This document shows positions 25,401 through 35,600 of a DNA stretch of 64,000 nucleotides, one piece after another. Every line of letters starts with the position of its first letter. Position 1 is the first letter of the stretch. Below the pieces are notes generated by a model. The model had not been told where the DNA came from. It did not search any database and worked only from the letters and a program-made list of their open reading frames with translations. Both the position numbers and the translations under genes were made by a program. This DNA comes from Thereva unica (Eukaryota > Arthropoda > Insecta > Diptera > Therevidae), in contig OX465281.1 in the NCBI GenBank assembly GCA_949987705.1, positions 258,140,542 to 258,204,541 of the forward strand, given 5' to 3'.

Positions 25401-28400
25401 TTGTTTCAATTTTGGTAGCTTGACAAACATTGTAATTAGCGTAGTTCACCAATTATGTACAAATATCGATAAAATAGCACGACTGCCTCTTAAGCAACAA
25501 TGCAATTTTCCTCCAGATTATGTAGTGTCACAACTAGAGGCTGTTACAATTCTCTGTCACTACTGCTTACTGGACAACACACAACAAACGACTCTTTCAC
25601 ATTTGTTCAATCAAGCTTACCCGCAAACAAGTGCTTCAGTGCAGAGTTCAAATACAGGACAGCTTCTTAACAATATTGTGCACTCGTTCCTTTCGTCGCA
25701 AAGTTCCAGCGAGACACAAAACAGGAACTCTCAACATATGGCTGCGAGAAATGCTGTTCTTAGTCATCTTTCACGAATTGTTGCTAGCGTTGCAGCTGTT
25801 TGGGATAGTGAGCTAGGGACAGTGCGTCAAGTTAAGCAACAGCTAATGGAATTTTTAAGCCCCATATCATTGCATCATGGTACTAACTTTTTAGCAGCCA
25901 TAGCCGTCACATGGCAAGAGAGGGGAGAAATATTTAAAAAAGAACAAGAAATGAAAAATGAAGGAAGAAAATTATCTTTTAGTGATCAATATTTGAAAAA
26001 CTCCTTGCCTCAAGCTAGTCCAGAACAGTTGAGCCTGGTTAGATTAGTTTCTAGCATAAGAGTAATGCCGATGGATTCGTTCGTACAAACTTTACATCAA
26101 GTTGTAAAATCACCACCTCCTATACATCGTCCTCCGGCAGGTCTTACAATAGAAGTTAGCGCCCTTGAACTGTTTTATTTCTATATGAAAAATGCCCCCG
26201 CGCCACAACTAGGAGACTCCTGGAGTTCCTTACTTGCGCTTTTAAGAGATGGCCTGAATTTATCTCCTCCAGCTCAATTTGTTCTTCTTATGCTGCTCAA
26301 TGAATTTGTTCAGAGATGCCCGCAGATGCCATTCCAAGATAAAAAGGATATTCGGGATCTACATGACGTGACGTCTAGATTGGTAGAGGCCCTTTCAAAC
26401 GTAGCTGGAGCTTGTCTGGAACAAACTACTTGGCTACGCAGAAATCTAGCGGTTAAGGAAGATATTTCACCTGTCACTCCGGATGGAAGTGTAAAGGATT
26501 TAACTGGTAATCAACAATATTGTGTCCAGGCGCAATCTGTTCTTGCTGCAGTACTAGCAAATTTATTAGACGTTGCCTACGGAGCACAAGAAAAGGATAA
26601 AGTCGTCACAATAATAACGACACTCATGTACAATATCACTCCGTATCTAAAAAATCACACAGCCAGAAATATTCCATCCTTTTATGCGTGTTCAAATTTA
26701 CTCGCCAGTTTAAGTGGTTATCAGGTAGATCGACCACACATTCTGTAACTATATATTTATTAAATCGATAATTTCGTGTTTCAGTATACGAGAAAAGCAT
26801 GGCGGAAAGATATGTTGGATTTACTCTTGGACGGTGCTTTCTTCCAGATGGACCTATCTTGCCTTCCTTTTTGGAAACAAATCATGGATAGTTTGATGAC
26901 ATATGACAATACTACTTTTAGGGAGCTTATGAGTCGGGTATCTTTGACCCAAACTGGTGGATTAAATATATTTACATCGCGAGAACAAGAATACGAGCAG
27001 AGGGCACTTTTGCTAAAAAGATTAGCTTTTGTAATTTTTTGTAGTGAGTTAGACCAATATCATAAATATATGCCTGAGATACAAGGTAACATTACAAATT
27101 ATTGTTTTTAAGTAGAGGTTTAACCATATTTATTTTCAGAGCAATTAGCCAACAGCTTACGCCTGCCTTCTGTTGTACCTTCTGTTCAGGCAGCTGTTTT
27201 TCTTTGTTTTCGAGTTCTACTACTACGTATGTCACCTGATCATGTTACGTCATTATGGCCAATTATTATAGCAGAAATGGTGCAGGTGTTTTTAACAATT
27301 GAACAAGAGCTAAAATCAGATAGTGAAGAATTAAGGTAAATAGTTTTTGTTTTAATTGAAACCTTTCTACGAGTAATCTTTTGAAAATGCTGTGTGTCCG
27401 TTGGCGGATTTTACACATCAACTAATAATAAAAACTCAAATATAAATGCAATTCAAATTATTTATTTAGTATCTTACCATGATAATCCGGGTTTCTACTA
27501 TTGTTAAACATTTGAAATACCTACTTTATTTAGTTAATATGCTCGGTGCTCACGTAGCGTAATAAGTATCCCCAACCTAGCCAAATGTCGCTTATTGTAA
27601 CACTCGGGAAATCTTATTATATCGTCCCTATTTTGCAAGAGGGGCTAACCTACATTTTTATACATTTCCAGTAAATGCTAAAAAGCAGATTGGTGTAGGC
27701 TTTGTATTACTGTATAATTTTCAACTATGGAGCGATATATTTATGAGACGTACAGTTGTATTATTTTTTTTACATATCACGCTCGACTACTAATACAACA
27801 TTTTATCACACTTAACTCTTTTTTTGCAAAATTTTTAGTTACCCCCTTTTTGCATAATAGAGACGATATGTACCGTAGTTTTCTTTCAACATTAAATATC
27901 TCTTGTAATTGCTCCCTAAACCTTAATTAAGAAACAATTTATGTATGTATGTATAAATCTAATATAATTATGTTAATTTTTATGCTTATGTAAGGAATCA
28001 AAACAGGTAACTGCCAATAACTCAATTTGTTAAATATAACAGCACTGAAAACATGCATTATTTACTCTTCCTTCCAGCCAGCAAATGCGACTCCTTTCTG
28101 GTATTGATATTCCATGGGCAGTCAGCTTTGGTAATGGGATGTCCTCACAAACACACTTGACAAATTGGAGAAACGTTCAACTAGAAACTGCAAAGCTGCT
28201 CGAGTTGGGATGCGTTTTACCAGCAACCGTTTTACCTCATTTTCAAATGTATCGTTGGGCCTTTGTTGGAGCTGAATTCGATTCGCCTGAGGAGAGGATT
28301 TTAACTAATGGACATTTTGATGAGCTTAATCTATTTTCCGGATCAACCTATGTTCCTCATATTAGACGCATTGCTAGACTTATGGATATGAAATACGCCG

Positions 28401-28693
28401 TTCACTCACCGGTAAAATCTTGGCTGAAATTCTTTTATTCACGTCATAATCACATATTTATCTCTATTTAGAAAACCGAACTTAAAAGGGGAAATCATTT
28501 AGTCCTTACTTGCCAGCAAATAGCTAGCCTACAAGATTTATATGGATTTTTTTCAACATTAAGTGTCACCTGGCCGACACCGCATAATTTTGCTGACACA
28601 GAAAAGGATGTAGCAAATTGCTTAGCAGAGATCGAAAGCGTTTTAGCTTTAGATTTTCTCGAAAAAATGACCACAAGTACTACGCCCAGATGA
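7494..28693 (+). CDS. DOP1: Dopey (DOP1) family trafficking protein, 14 exons
   Basis: Complete gene. Exons: 7494-7646, 16690-16871, 16926-17835, 17892-18199, 18260-18524, 20077-20842, 20897-21005, 21118-23044, 24444-25280, 25342-26724, 26785-27085, 27140-27335, 28078-28411 and 28472-28693. All junctions are GT-AG and phases agree, giving 7,893 coding bases and 2,630 residues, close to the family's 2,300-2,600. Residues 1-415 are the conserved Dopey N-terminal region ('[20 protein letters not shown]', '[17 protein letters not shown]', '[18 protein letters not shown]'). About 1130-1510 is a Ser/Asp/Lys-rich, probably disordered linker. The C-terminal part is helical and conserved ('[10 protein letters not shown]'). 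DOP1 proteins work with MON2 at Golgi and endosomes in cargo retrieval and motor adaptation (family knowledge). The start has a good context (AAGGATGG) and follows a splice acceptor, so the 5' UTR is probably split. Intron 1 is 9 kb and full of mobile DNA. Confidence 0.95.
8303..8690 (-). pseudogene. mariner transposase remnant, internally deleted
   Basis: Located in DOP1 intron 1, antisense to the gene. The minus strand gives the N-terminal helix-turn-helix piece '[19 protein letters not shown]', then, after a large deletion, C-terminal pieces '[11 protein letters not shown]' and '[20 protein letters not shown]' ending '[17 protein letters not shown]' at a stop at 8303. The order and wording fit a mariner transposase lacking its central catalytic region. 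Frames change between blocks, so it is dead. It is a different family from the copy at 50 kb. Confidence 0.7.
8907..10451. repeat. 1.5 kb inverted repeat (foldback-type element)
   Basis: The arm at 8907 to about 9566 reappears as its reverse complement at about 9783-10451 with only a few substitutions (roughly 97 percent by eye). The outer ends read AGTCCAGTCAAA and TTTGACTGGACT. The spacer of about 215 bases contains an ACT microsatellite near 9615-9640. No transposase frame is present. It lies in the sense strand of DOP1 intron 1, so the pre-mRNA would carry a hairpin of about 660 base pairs. It could be a foldback transposon or a head-to-head pair of one non-coding element. Confidence 0.85.
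10600..10965 (+). repeat. dispersed LINE 5'-region-like repeat, copy 1
   Basis: A block 'CCTCTTGAAAA...AATCCCGCTAA' followed by 'AGGGCTGTGACGCCGGCAGT' and 'CCAGACTACCAGG' recurs, diverged, at 13.78-13.92 kb and 41.09-41.20 kb. It also shares its first part with 13.62-13.74 kb. It does not code. Its position next to LINE coding remnants suggests LINE untranslated sequence. Confidence 0.5.
11015..11400 (+). mobile_element. LINE ORF2 C-terminal remnant (zinc-finger end)
   Basis: The plus strand encodes '[18 protein letters not shown]' and then '[10 protein letters not shown]', the Cys-rich C-terminal end of R1/LOA/I-type LINE ORF2 proteins (C..C......EH.LC.C). Upstream, '[18 protein letters not shown]' is out of order, because a 57-base segment is present twice in inverted orientation (11044-11100 and 11154-11210). 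It lies in DOP1 intron 1. Confidence 0.6.
11044..11210. repeat. 57-base inverted repeat (hairpin)
   Basis: 11044-11100 pairs with 11154-11210, with scattered mismatches and a spacer of 53 bases. One arm is LINE coding sequence in sense, the other antisense. Transcribed with DOP1 intron 1, it would fold as a stem of microRNA-precursor size, but it is more simply a rearranged LINE fragment. Confidence 0.75.
11880..11982. repeat. two-copy tandem repeat, about 51 bases
   Basis: Two adjacent diverged units share 'CCATTGTAACAT.GAGG' and 'TTACACGATCC', beginning near 11880 and 11931. Non-coding, in DOP1 intron 1. Confidence 0.5.
13030..13260 (-). mobile_element. RTE-like LINE 3' coding remnant
   Basis: The minus strand reads '[19 protein letters not shown]', '[20 protein letters not shown]' and 'LRITN', then breaks down. 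These are the C-terminal blocks of an RTE-like LINE. It is closely related to the copy at 3.9 kb and to the short one at 61.14 kb, all in minus orientation. Confidence 0.65.
13610..14060 (+). repeat. dispersed LINE 5'-region-like repeat, copy 2
   Basis: It has the same order of blocks as the copy at 10.6 kb: 'AATGTCTGGTAGTAAGCTTA', then 'ATGCCTCCTGAAACAA', 'AATCCCGCTAACCAGCC' and 'GTACCAGACTACCAGG'. It extends further downstream to about 14060 without coding potential. It lies in DOP1 intron 1. Confidence 0.5.
14060..15290. other. DOP1 intron 1, no recognisable feature
   Basis: AT-rich intronic sequence. No exon, RNA gene or transposon protein block was recognised. Confidence 0.5.
15303..16430 (+). 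mobile_element. Q/CR1-like LINE remnant
   Basis: Three parts in order on the plus strand. 15303-15506 resembles the endonuclease-RT linker ('[18 protein letters not shown]'). 16130-16320 is the RT finger/palm start ('[15 protein letters not shown]', '[13 protein letters not shown]'). 16380-16430 reads '[15 protein letters not shown]', a decayed form of G.PQGSILGPLLF. 15560-15980 between them is foreign or unrecognisable. Stops interrupt every part. It lies just upstream of DOP1 exon 2, in the gene's sense. Confidence 0.65.
18525..20076 (+). other. DOP1 intron 5, no recognisable feature
   Basis: 1.55 kb AT-rich intron. I see no transposon protein blocks and no conserved exon between the donor (GAG then GTAAGC) and the acceptor (TTTCCAG). 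Confidence 0.6.
23600..24200 (+). mobile_element. Q/CR1-like LINE RT remnant in DOP1 intron 8
   Basis: The plus strand gives '[20 protein letters not shown]', '[13 protein letters not shown]', '[20 protein letters not shown]' and 'YVFDIDT'. These correspond to RT palm blocks including the G.PQGS and Y.DD regions, the latter destroyed. A further frame reads '[16 protein letters not shown]', matching the W.NRVEFNA.KT block of the family. It has stops and shifts throughout. It sits in sense inside the 1.4 kb intron 8. Confidence 0.7.
27336..28077 (+). other. DOP1 intron 12, no recognisable feature
   Basis: 742 bases of AT-rich intron with short TATG repeats near 27940. No coding or mobile signal is seen. 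Confidence 0.5.
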
Positions 28694-28778
28694 ACGCTTA
28701 CTATTCCAGTAAACTCAAATGATATCTATCCATATTTTGTGTAACGTGTATAAGGTTTATATAATGTTCTATATATAT

Positions 28779-28784
28779 AATAAA
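28779..28784 (+). terminator. candidate poly(A) signal of DOP1
   Basis: Canonical AATAAA 85 bases after the DOP1 stop codon, in a T-rich 3' region. It is the first such hexamer downstream. Confidence 0.55.
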
Positions 28785-29129
28785 TGTAAATATCTATACA
28801 TATACAAGCATAATTCAAAAGCAAGATACGAGAATTCACAATATCGTTACCTTTTATAATGTGGCGACGCTTTTCAATCCTTTTTAATATAAATTTTTTT
28901 TTGTTAATTTTATATTTTTTTTTCTTCAAAATTTCTCTAGCTTCATTAAATGTTGTATATAATTATCAAAATCCTAATAATATGATATATTCAAAGCAGA
29001 TAATTTACGAATTTAAAAAATGTTGTGTTATTAATTCGAAGATAAGTAGGCTAATTTAGTTGCAAAACATATAATTAAAATATTTTACTAAGCAAATACA
29101 AATAGTGTTTCAATGTCATGCTCTATTAC

Positions 29130-29340
29130 TTTTAGGACTTGAGGTTTGCCTACCGGCAGCTAAATGCGCCGCGTTTTGATGCTTCAAACCTACCGAAGGT
29201 GAGCGCACTGTTTAACTGATTTGGGCGGATTTCTAATTATCATGTGGAGTTTAGGAAACTTATCAGTGCCTAGTCTTGAAATCTCTTTTAAATCGTTAGA
29301 ATGTAACTCCCTAGTGTGCGCTGCCTGGCCTGAACGAGGT
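29130..29340. repeat. dispersed repeat fragment
   Basis: It shares diverged blocks with 56935-57095, among them 'TTTAGGAA.CTTATCAGTG', 'ATCTCTT.TTAA' and 'CCCTAGTGTGCG'. It has no coding potential and is probably part of a LINE. Confidence 0.45.
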
Positions 29341-29509
29341 ATTTACAGAAGAAGTGAACGAGTGGTTTCCTCTCGTTCGTCGACCCGTTTCAGTTACGGC
29401 AACAGACGTTATGCGGAATACCCAGGTTGACAGCGTGATCCGTATTTACCAATGTACTGCGAGTTGAGTTTGTTCAACCTTTGGCTGTTTAGTAGCAGGG
29501 GGTAGCCAA

Positions 29510-31890
29510 AAACAGTGTTAATGACTGACCCCGTCTATTTGCCTGTCAATCATCTCGATCTCCGAAACCACGAGAGAGTCTTCCCATATGAAGACGGCAA
29601 TAAAATTGCCGAAAAATGGAAAAGCACCAGGAATGGATCAAGTACCGGAGGTGATGACTTATCACAACTGCACGTCCTCATAACACTCATACGGCATTCG
29701 GATCGTGTCTCGTCGGCGTGGAAGAAAGCGATCGTTGTGCCATTTTTAAAGAAAGGCAACAGTCGGGAATGCAAGAATTAACGCGGTATTAGCCTCTTTT
29801 CGATCGCCGTTGAAAGAAACATCAAGAGCAAACGAGCCGGGGAGAGCAAGCGGGATTTAGACCACATCGAGGATGCATTGATCAAATATTCGCTCTCCGT
29901 CATCTAAAGGGTTGCCAATAAATGACGTGAGGCGATAGTATCATCACACAGTCATGTGTTTGGGCATTTTCAGTTCATGCATGATCTGAACTTCTCTATT
30001 CACTCTCAAGACGTGAATTTGCGGCAAGAATTCACGCCGTATCCACTTCGAACGGAAAGCAAGGCGAGAGCTAAGCGCGAAAACTATCCACACTGGCATT
30101 CGAGCTTGTTCGTGGGTGTTCACAGGTTGAGTCTGGAGTCGTCGTTTAGTTTTCGTTGAGGCCATGCACATTTTTGCGCTTGAATTAACAACCTGCTATG
30201 CTAAGCTGTCGACTTCACCAGTGGATCTGTAGGGAAACATGACTTCAACTGCATATCAGACGTATCATTCCTCAGCCATAATAAGTAATCTGTGGCCTTA
30301 ATCGGGCCGGGCCGGCCGACCTGGTCTGAAAGGCCACTGTCTACCAGCGGCCTGCAAATGAATGGGGGTCTTGAGTGGAGAAACATGTTTTACTTAATTT
30401 AACCTAGTTAACCTCCCACGTGTTATTGGATGAGATTCGGCTCGACCCCCTTCCCCTAAACGCCTCACGTAATTAATGGAAGAAAGAAGGTTTTCATCGC
30501 TTTCAAATCCGCTTTCGATTGCATCGATTGAAACAGCTTGTGGAGAGCCTTTGAAACCGAACACGTGCTATTGATAATCATCCAGCTTCTCCTAGCCTCG
30601 TACTATGGCTCAACCAGCAGCGCTCGTATTCGAAGCGATTTATCCTAGGGCTAGAAATTCCCGATTTAACCAGGTGTCCGACTAGGAGGCGTCGTTTTGC
30701 CACTTCTCTTCAACGTTGTGCTCGACGCGAGTATGCGTGAAGCATTCGATGGACAACGCGGAGTTCGATACGATGACAACAACTTCGTAACCGACTTAAT
30801 GCTCGCCGACGTGTCTTCACCGGACATTTTATACGACATTTCTCGCATCGCCCGGTCATCCGGGTTAAAAATCATTGTTCCCCTTGATGGAAGCCAAATC
30901 GGACAGGTTTGCATGTTCAAATATTTGGGATCTTTGGTTGAGGAAAAGAAAGTGGCGTCGACGGCCTACGTTCACAGCCGCCTCGGCCAGGCAACAGTGG
31001 GGCTTATCGCGAGAGTCGATTGTGTTAGAATAGACTCGACTTTCTTCTAGTCTACTGTAGAAAGAAATGGTATCGCGTAAAGCAGTAGACTTTGGAAAAT
31101 AGGGTTGCCGTTTGAAACAACAATTTTCTATTGTGAAATCTATTTTCAATATATGTCAGTTATTTGTTTTGGTGATTTTTAGGAGTTATTTTATAATTAA
31201 GAATTAATAAAAATAAAAAAAATGAGTTTTATTTGGTTCGACGTTTTTGAGGACGAAATTGATGAAATCGTCGAAATAATATGAAAATGGCATCAGATCC
31301 TCTAGTTACGGATGGTAGATTGTGCCCATCTTAAGTCGGCCTCACTTTTTCTACACATTCTCTTGGCTATTAAGGGATTATCTTCCATTAGGGCAACTAA
31401 TTTCTCCGACTGTTGCTTGTTACTGAAAATCTTTTTCCCAAGAATTAAAAGATCAATTTTATAGATTAATTTCTTAAAATTATACTACATTCTCCAAAAG
31501 CTTTGAAATTAGATCTTAAAATTAGTCTTTTCCATTTTTAAGGTCTTAAAAAAACACCGAGCAAAGCAAAAATTGATAGAACCTGCAAGTCATGTAAATA
31601 TTTGTAATAGACTTGATAGTTCGATATTGTAGAAAAATTTCTATTGCAGTAGACTTTCGTGTTACGAACTATAGACTTAGAGTCTATTCGACTTTAAGTC
31701 TATGGGAAATAGACTCTCGCGATAAACCCCAGTAACATTCGCCTCGCTCGAGTGTTGCATATGGAAACGAACAAATATTACCATCAACAAGAAAGTGCGC
31801 CTTTATCGACGTCGATCCTTCCGATTCTTCTTTATGGATCGGAAACGTGGACACTGTTCAAGCCGCGTCAACAAGCTCGAGCGCGCCCTC
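29510..31890 (+). mobile_element. decayed RTE-like LINE with nested insertion
   Basis: Ordered plus-strand blocks: 'WKSTRNGSSTGGDDL', 'WKKAIVVPFLKKGNSRECKN', 'EQAGFRPHRGCIDQIFALRH' (29853-29910), 'VFIAFKSAFDCID' (about 30490), 'LLFNVVLDASMREAFDGQRG', 'MFKYLGSLVEE', 'SRLGQAT' and, past the MITE, 'SILPILLYGSETWTL' (about 31820). This is most of an RTE/BovB-type reverse transcriptase. About 550 bases at 29930-30480 do not belong to it, and a MITE splits it at 30999. The catalytic Y.DD region reads 'LMLADVS' and is lost. It lies between DOP1 and the Helitron. Confidence 0.75.
30999..31730. mobile_element. 732-base MITE with 3-base target duplication
   Basis: The ends are inverted repeats: GGGGCTTATCGCGAGAGTC at the left and GACTCTCGCGATAAACCCC at the right, with further AGTCTA-rich inverted motifs inside. 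AGT flanks both sides (30996-30998 and 31731-31733). Deleting the element and one AGT rejoins the LINE frame as 'GQATVTFASLECC'. The interior is AT-rich and non-coding. A 3-base duplication fits Harbinger-like elements among others; the superfamily is not proven. Confidence 0.8.
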
Positions 31891-32611
31891 ATGGGCTTAA
31901 TATATGAAGCTTAGAGACTGGCGAGAGAGCTTAAATCTTGCTCTCACAAACAATCAAATTTTATCACCACCAACCAAAACTTAAATCGAATACACAATCC
32001 ACGGCCACCAACGAGAACTCGATCGTGGGCAAAATCCATCTATTATCTTCGCAACTAACCATAACTTAAATCGTGTACACAATCCACGCGTTATCATCGC
32101 CACCAACTAGAACTTAATTCGAATACACAAATATCCACAAGAAAAGTTCATTCATTTTGCTTGAAATTAAAAAATTGCTGAAGAATCATTTGACTTGGTA
32201 AATGTTTAAAGGGAGTACTGTCGAAAAAATACTGGAGGAAGTACTGTAAGGAAGTATTACTAAAATATTATCAACTAGCATAAAACCCGCGTGCCTTGCA
32301 ACGCCTTTAAAAACTGTTTATTATGTGCAATGTTTTCCTTAAAAAAAACCAACAAAAAAGTCAGCTGTTATTATCCCTAAAAAGGGTTATAGTGCATTTT
32401 TTTAATAAATATGGTAAACAAATTACTGTGAATATCACCTCTCCTCAACAAATCTGCAAGTTTTAAAGTAGATTGGCATGTATATGTCATCAAGAAAAGT
32501 GACATTTTAGGGTTTGACGAACGTTCGTTAAGTTTGTTCGCCTATTTACGTGGATGTAAGAAATTATGAAGCAATCACAAATGAATATTAAATAAAGTGA
32601 ATTCCGAGTCA

Positions 32612-35600
32612 TTCATTTCTACGTGATTATAGGGATGCACTGTCAAAATTTCAGCCCTTCAGCTTCAGAGGTTTGGGTTAACCCCATTTCATCCCCTTAG
32701 GGGATGAATTTCGAGTACCCGCCTCTTAGTGGATGTCCATGTCATTATAGGGATGCACTGTCCAAATTTCAACCCTGTAGTTCCAGTAGTTTGGTAAACC
32801 AAATTTTACCCCTTTAGGGGATGAATTTCGAAAAATCGCTTCTTAGTAAATGTCCACGATGCACTGTCAAAATTTCAGCCGTTTAGCTCCAGCGGTTTGG
32901 CTTAACCCCATTTAACCCCCTTAGGGGATAAATTTCAATCGTCCCTAAGTGGATGCCCACGTCATTGTAGTGATGCACGGTCAAAATTAGAGCCCTCCAG
33001 CTTCAGCGGTGTGGGTTAATCCCATTTCACCCCATTAGGGGATAAATTTCGAAAAATCGCTTCTTAGTGGATGTCCACGTCATTAAGGGGATGCACTGTC
33101 AAAATTTCAGCCCTATAGCTCCAGCGGTTTGGATAAACCCCATTTCACCCCCTTAGGGGATGAATTTCGAAAAATCGCTTTATAGTGGATGTCCACTCCA
33201 TTATAGAGATGCACTGTCCAAATTTCAGCCCTATAGCTTTAGCGGTTTGTAAAAACCCCATTTCACACCCTTAGGGGATGAATTTCGAAAAATCGCTCTT
33301 TAGTGGATGTAAACGTCATTATAGGGATGCACTGTCAAAATTTCAGCCGTATAGCTTTAGGGGTTTGTATAAACCCCATTTCACACCCTTAGGGGATGAA
33401 TTTCGATAAATCGCTCTTTAGTGGATGTCCACGTCATTATAGGGATGCACTGTTAAAATTTCAATTCTATAGCTCCAGCGGTTTGGATAAACCCTATTTC
33501 ACCCCCTTAAGGGATGAATTTCGAAAAATTGCTTTATAGTGGATGTCCACGCCATTATAGAGATGCACTGTCAAAATTTCAGCCGTATAGCTCCAACGGT
33601 TTGGATAAACCCCATTTCACCCCCTTAGGGGATGAATTTCGAAAAATCGCTTCTTAGTGGATGTCCACGCCATTATAGGGATGCACTGTCAAAATTTCAG
33701 CCCTATAGCTCCAACGGTTTGGATAAACCCCATTTCACCCCCTTAGGGGATGAATTTCGAAAAATCGCTTTTTAGTGGATGTAAACGTCATTATAGGGAT
33801 GCACTGTCAAACTTTCAGCCCTATAGCTCCAGCGGTTTGGGTAAACCCGCTTAGGGGATGAATTTCGAAAAATCGCTTCTTAGTGGATGTCCACGCCATT
33901 ATAGGGATGCACTGTCAAAATTTCAGCCCTATAGCTCCAACGGTTTGGATAGACCCCATTTCACCCCCTTAGGGGATGAATTTCGAAAAATCGCTCTTTA
34001 GTGGATGTCCACGTCATTATAGGGATGCACTGTTAAAATTTCAATTCTATAGCTCTAGCGGTTTGGTTAAACCCTATTTCACCCCCTTAAGGGATGAATT
34101 TCGAAAAATTGCTTTATAGTGGATGTCCACGCCATTATAGGGATGCACTGTCAAAATTCCAGCCGTATAGCTCCAGCGGTTTGGGTAAACCCCATTTCAC
34201 CCCCTTAGGGGATGAATTTCGAAAAATCGCTTCTTAGTGGATGTCCACGCCATTATAGGGATGCACTGTCAAAATTTCAGCCCTATAGCTCCAACGGTTT
34301 GGATAGACCCCATTTCTCCCCCTTAGGGGATGAATTTCGAAAAATCGCTCTTTAGTGGATGTCCACGTCATTATAGGGATGCACTGTTAAAATTTCAATT
34401 CTATAGCTCCAGCGGTTTGGTTAAACCCTATTTCACCCCCTTAGGGGATGAATTTCGAAAAATCGCTTTTTAGTGGATGTAAACGTCATTATAGGGATGC
34501 ACTGTCAAAATTTCAGCCCTATAGCTCCAGCGGTTTGGGTAAACCCCATTTCACCCCCTTAGGGGATGAATTTCGAAAAATCGCTTTTTAGTGGATGTAA
34601 ACGTCATTATAGGGATGCACTGTCAAACTTTCAGCCCTATAGCTCCAGCGGTTTGGGTAAACCCGCTTAGGGGAAGAATTTCGAAAAATCGCTTCTTAGT
34701 GGATGTCCACGCCATTATAGGGATGCACTGTCAAAATTTCAGCCCTATAGCTCCAACGGTTTGGATAAACCCCATTTCACCCCCTTAGGGGATGAATTTC
34801 GAAAAATCGCTTTTTAGTGGATGTAAACGTCATTATAGGGATGCACTGTCAAAATTTCAGCCCTATAGCTCCAGCGGTTTGGGTAAACCCGCTTAGGGGA
34901 TGAATTTCGAAAAATCGCTTCTTAGTGGATGTCCACGCCACTATAGGGATGCACTGTCAAAATTTCAGCCCTATAGCTCCAACGGTTTGGATAAACCCCA
35001 TTTCACCCCCTTAGGGGATGAATTTCGAAAAATCGCTTTTTAGTGGATGTAAACGTCATTATAGGGATGCACTGTCAAAATTTCAGCCCTATAGCTCCAG
35101 CGGTTTGGGTAAACCCCATTTCACCCCCTTAGGGGATGAATTTCGAAAAATCGCTTTTTAGTGGATGTCCACGCCATTATAGGGATGCACTGTCAAAATT
35201 TCAGCCCTATAGCTCCAACGGTTTGGATAAACCCCATTTCACCCCCTTAGGGGATGAATTTCGAAAAATCGCTTCTTAGTGGATGTCCACGCCACTATAG
35301 GGATGCACTGTCAAAATTTCAGCCCTATAGCTCCAACGGTTTGGATAAACCCCATTTCACCCCCTTAGGGGATGAATTTCGAAAAATCGCTTTTTAGTGG
35401 ATGTAAACGTCATTATAGGGATGCACTGTCAAAATTTCAGCCCTATAGCTCCAGCGGTTTGGGTAAACCCCATTTCACCCCCTTAGGGGATGAATTTCGA
35501 AAAATCGCTTTTTAGTGGATGTCCACGCCATTATAGGGATGCACTGTCAAAATTTCAGCCCTATAGCTCCAACGGTTTGGGTAAACCCCATTTCACCCCC

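Noticed and set aside
29956..30171. Frames on both strands within the insertion in the RTE-like LINE
   Set aside because: They are short, overlapping and without homology. The segment is an unidentified insertion, not a gene.
34591..34788. Reading frame of 65 residues inside the satellite
   Set aside because: It only follows the repeat period through two units, and other units break the frame. No start context or conservation favours translation.
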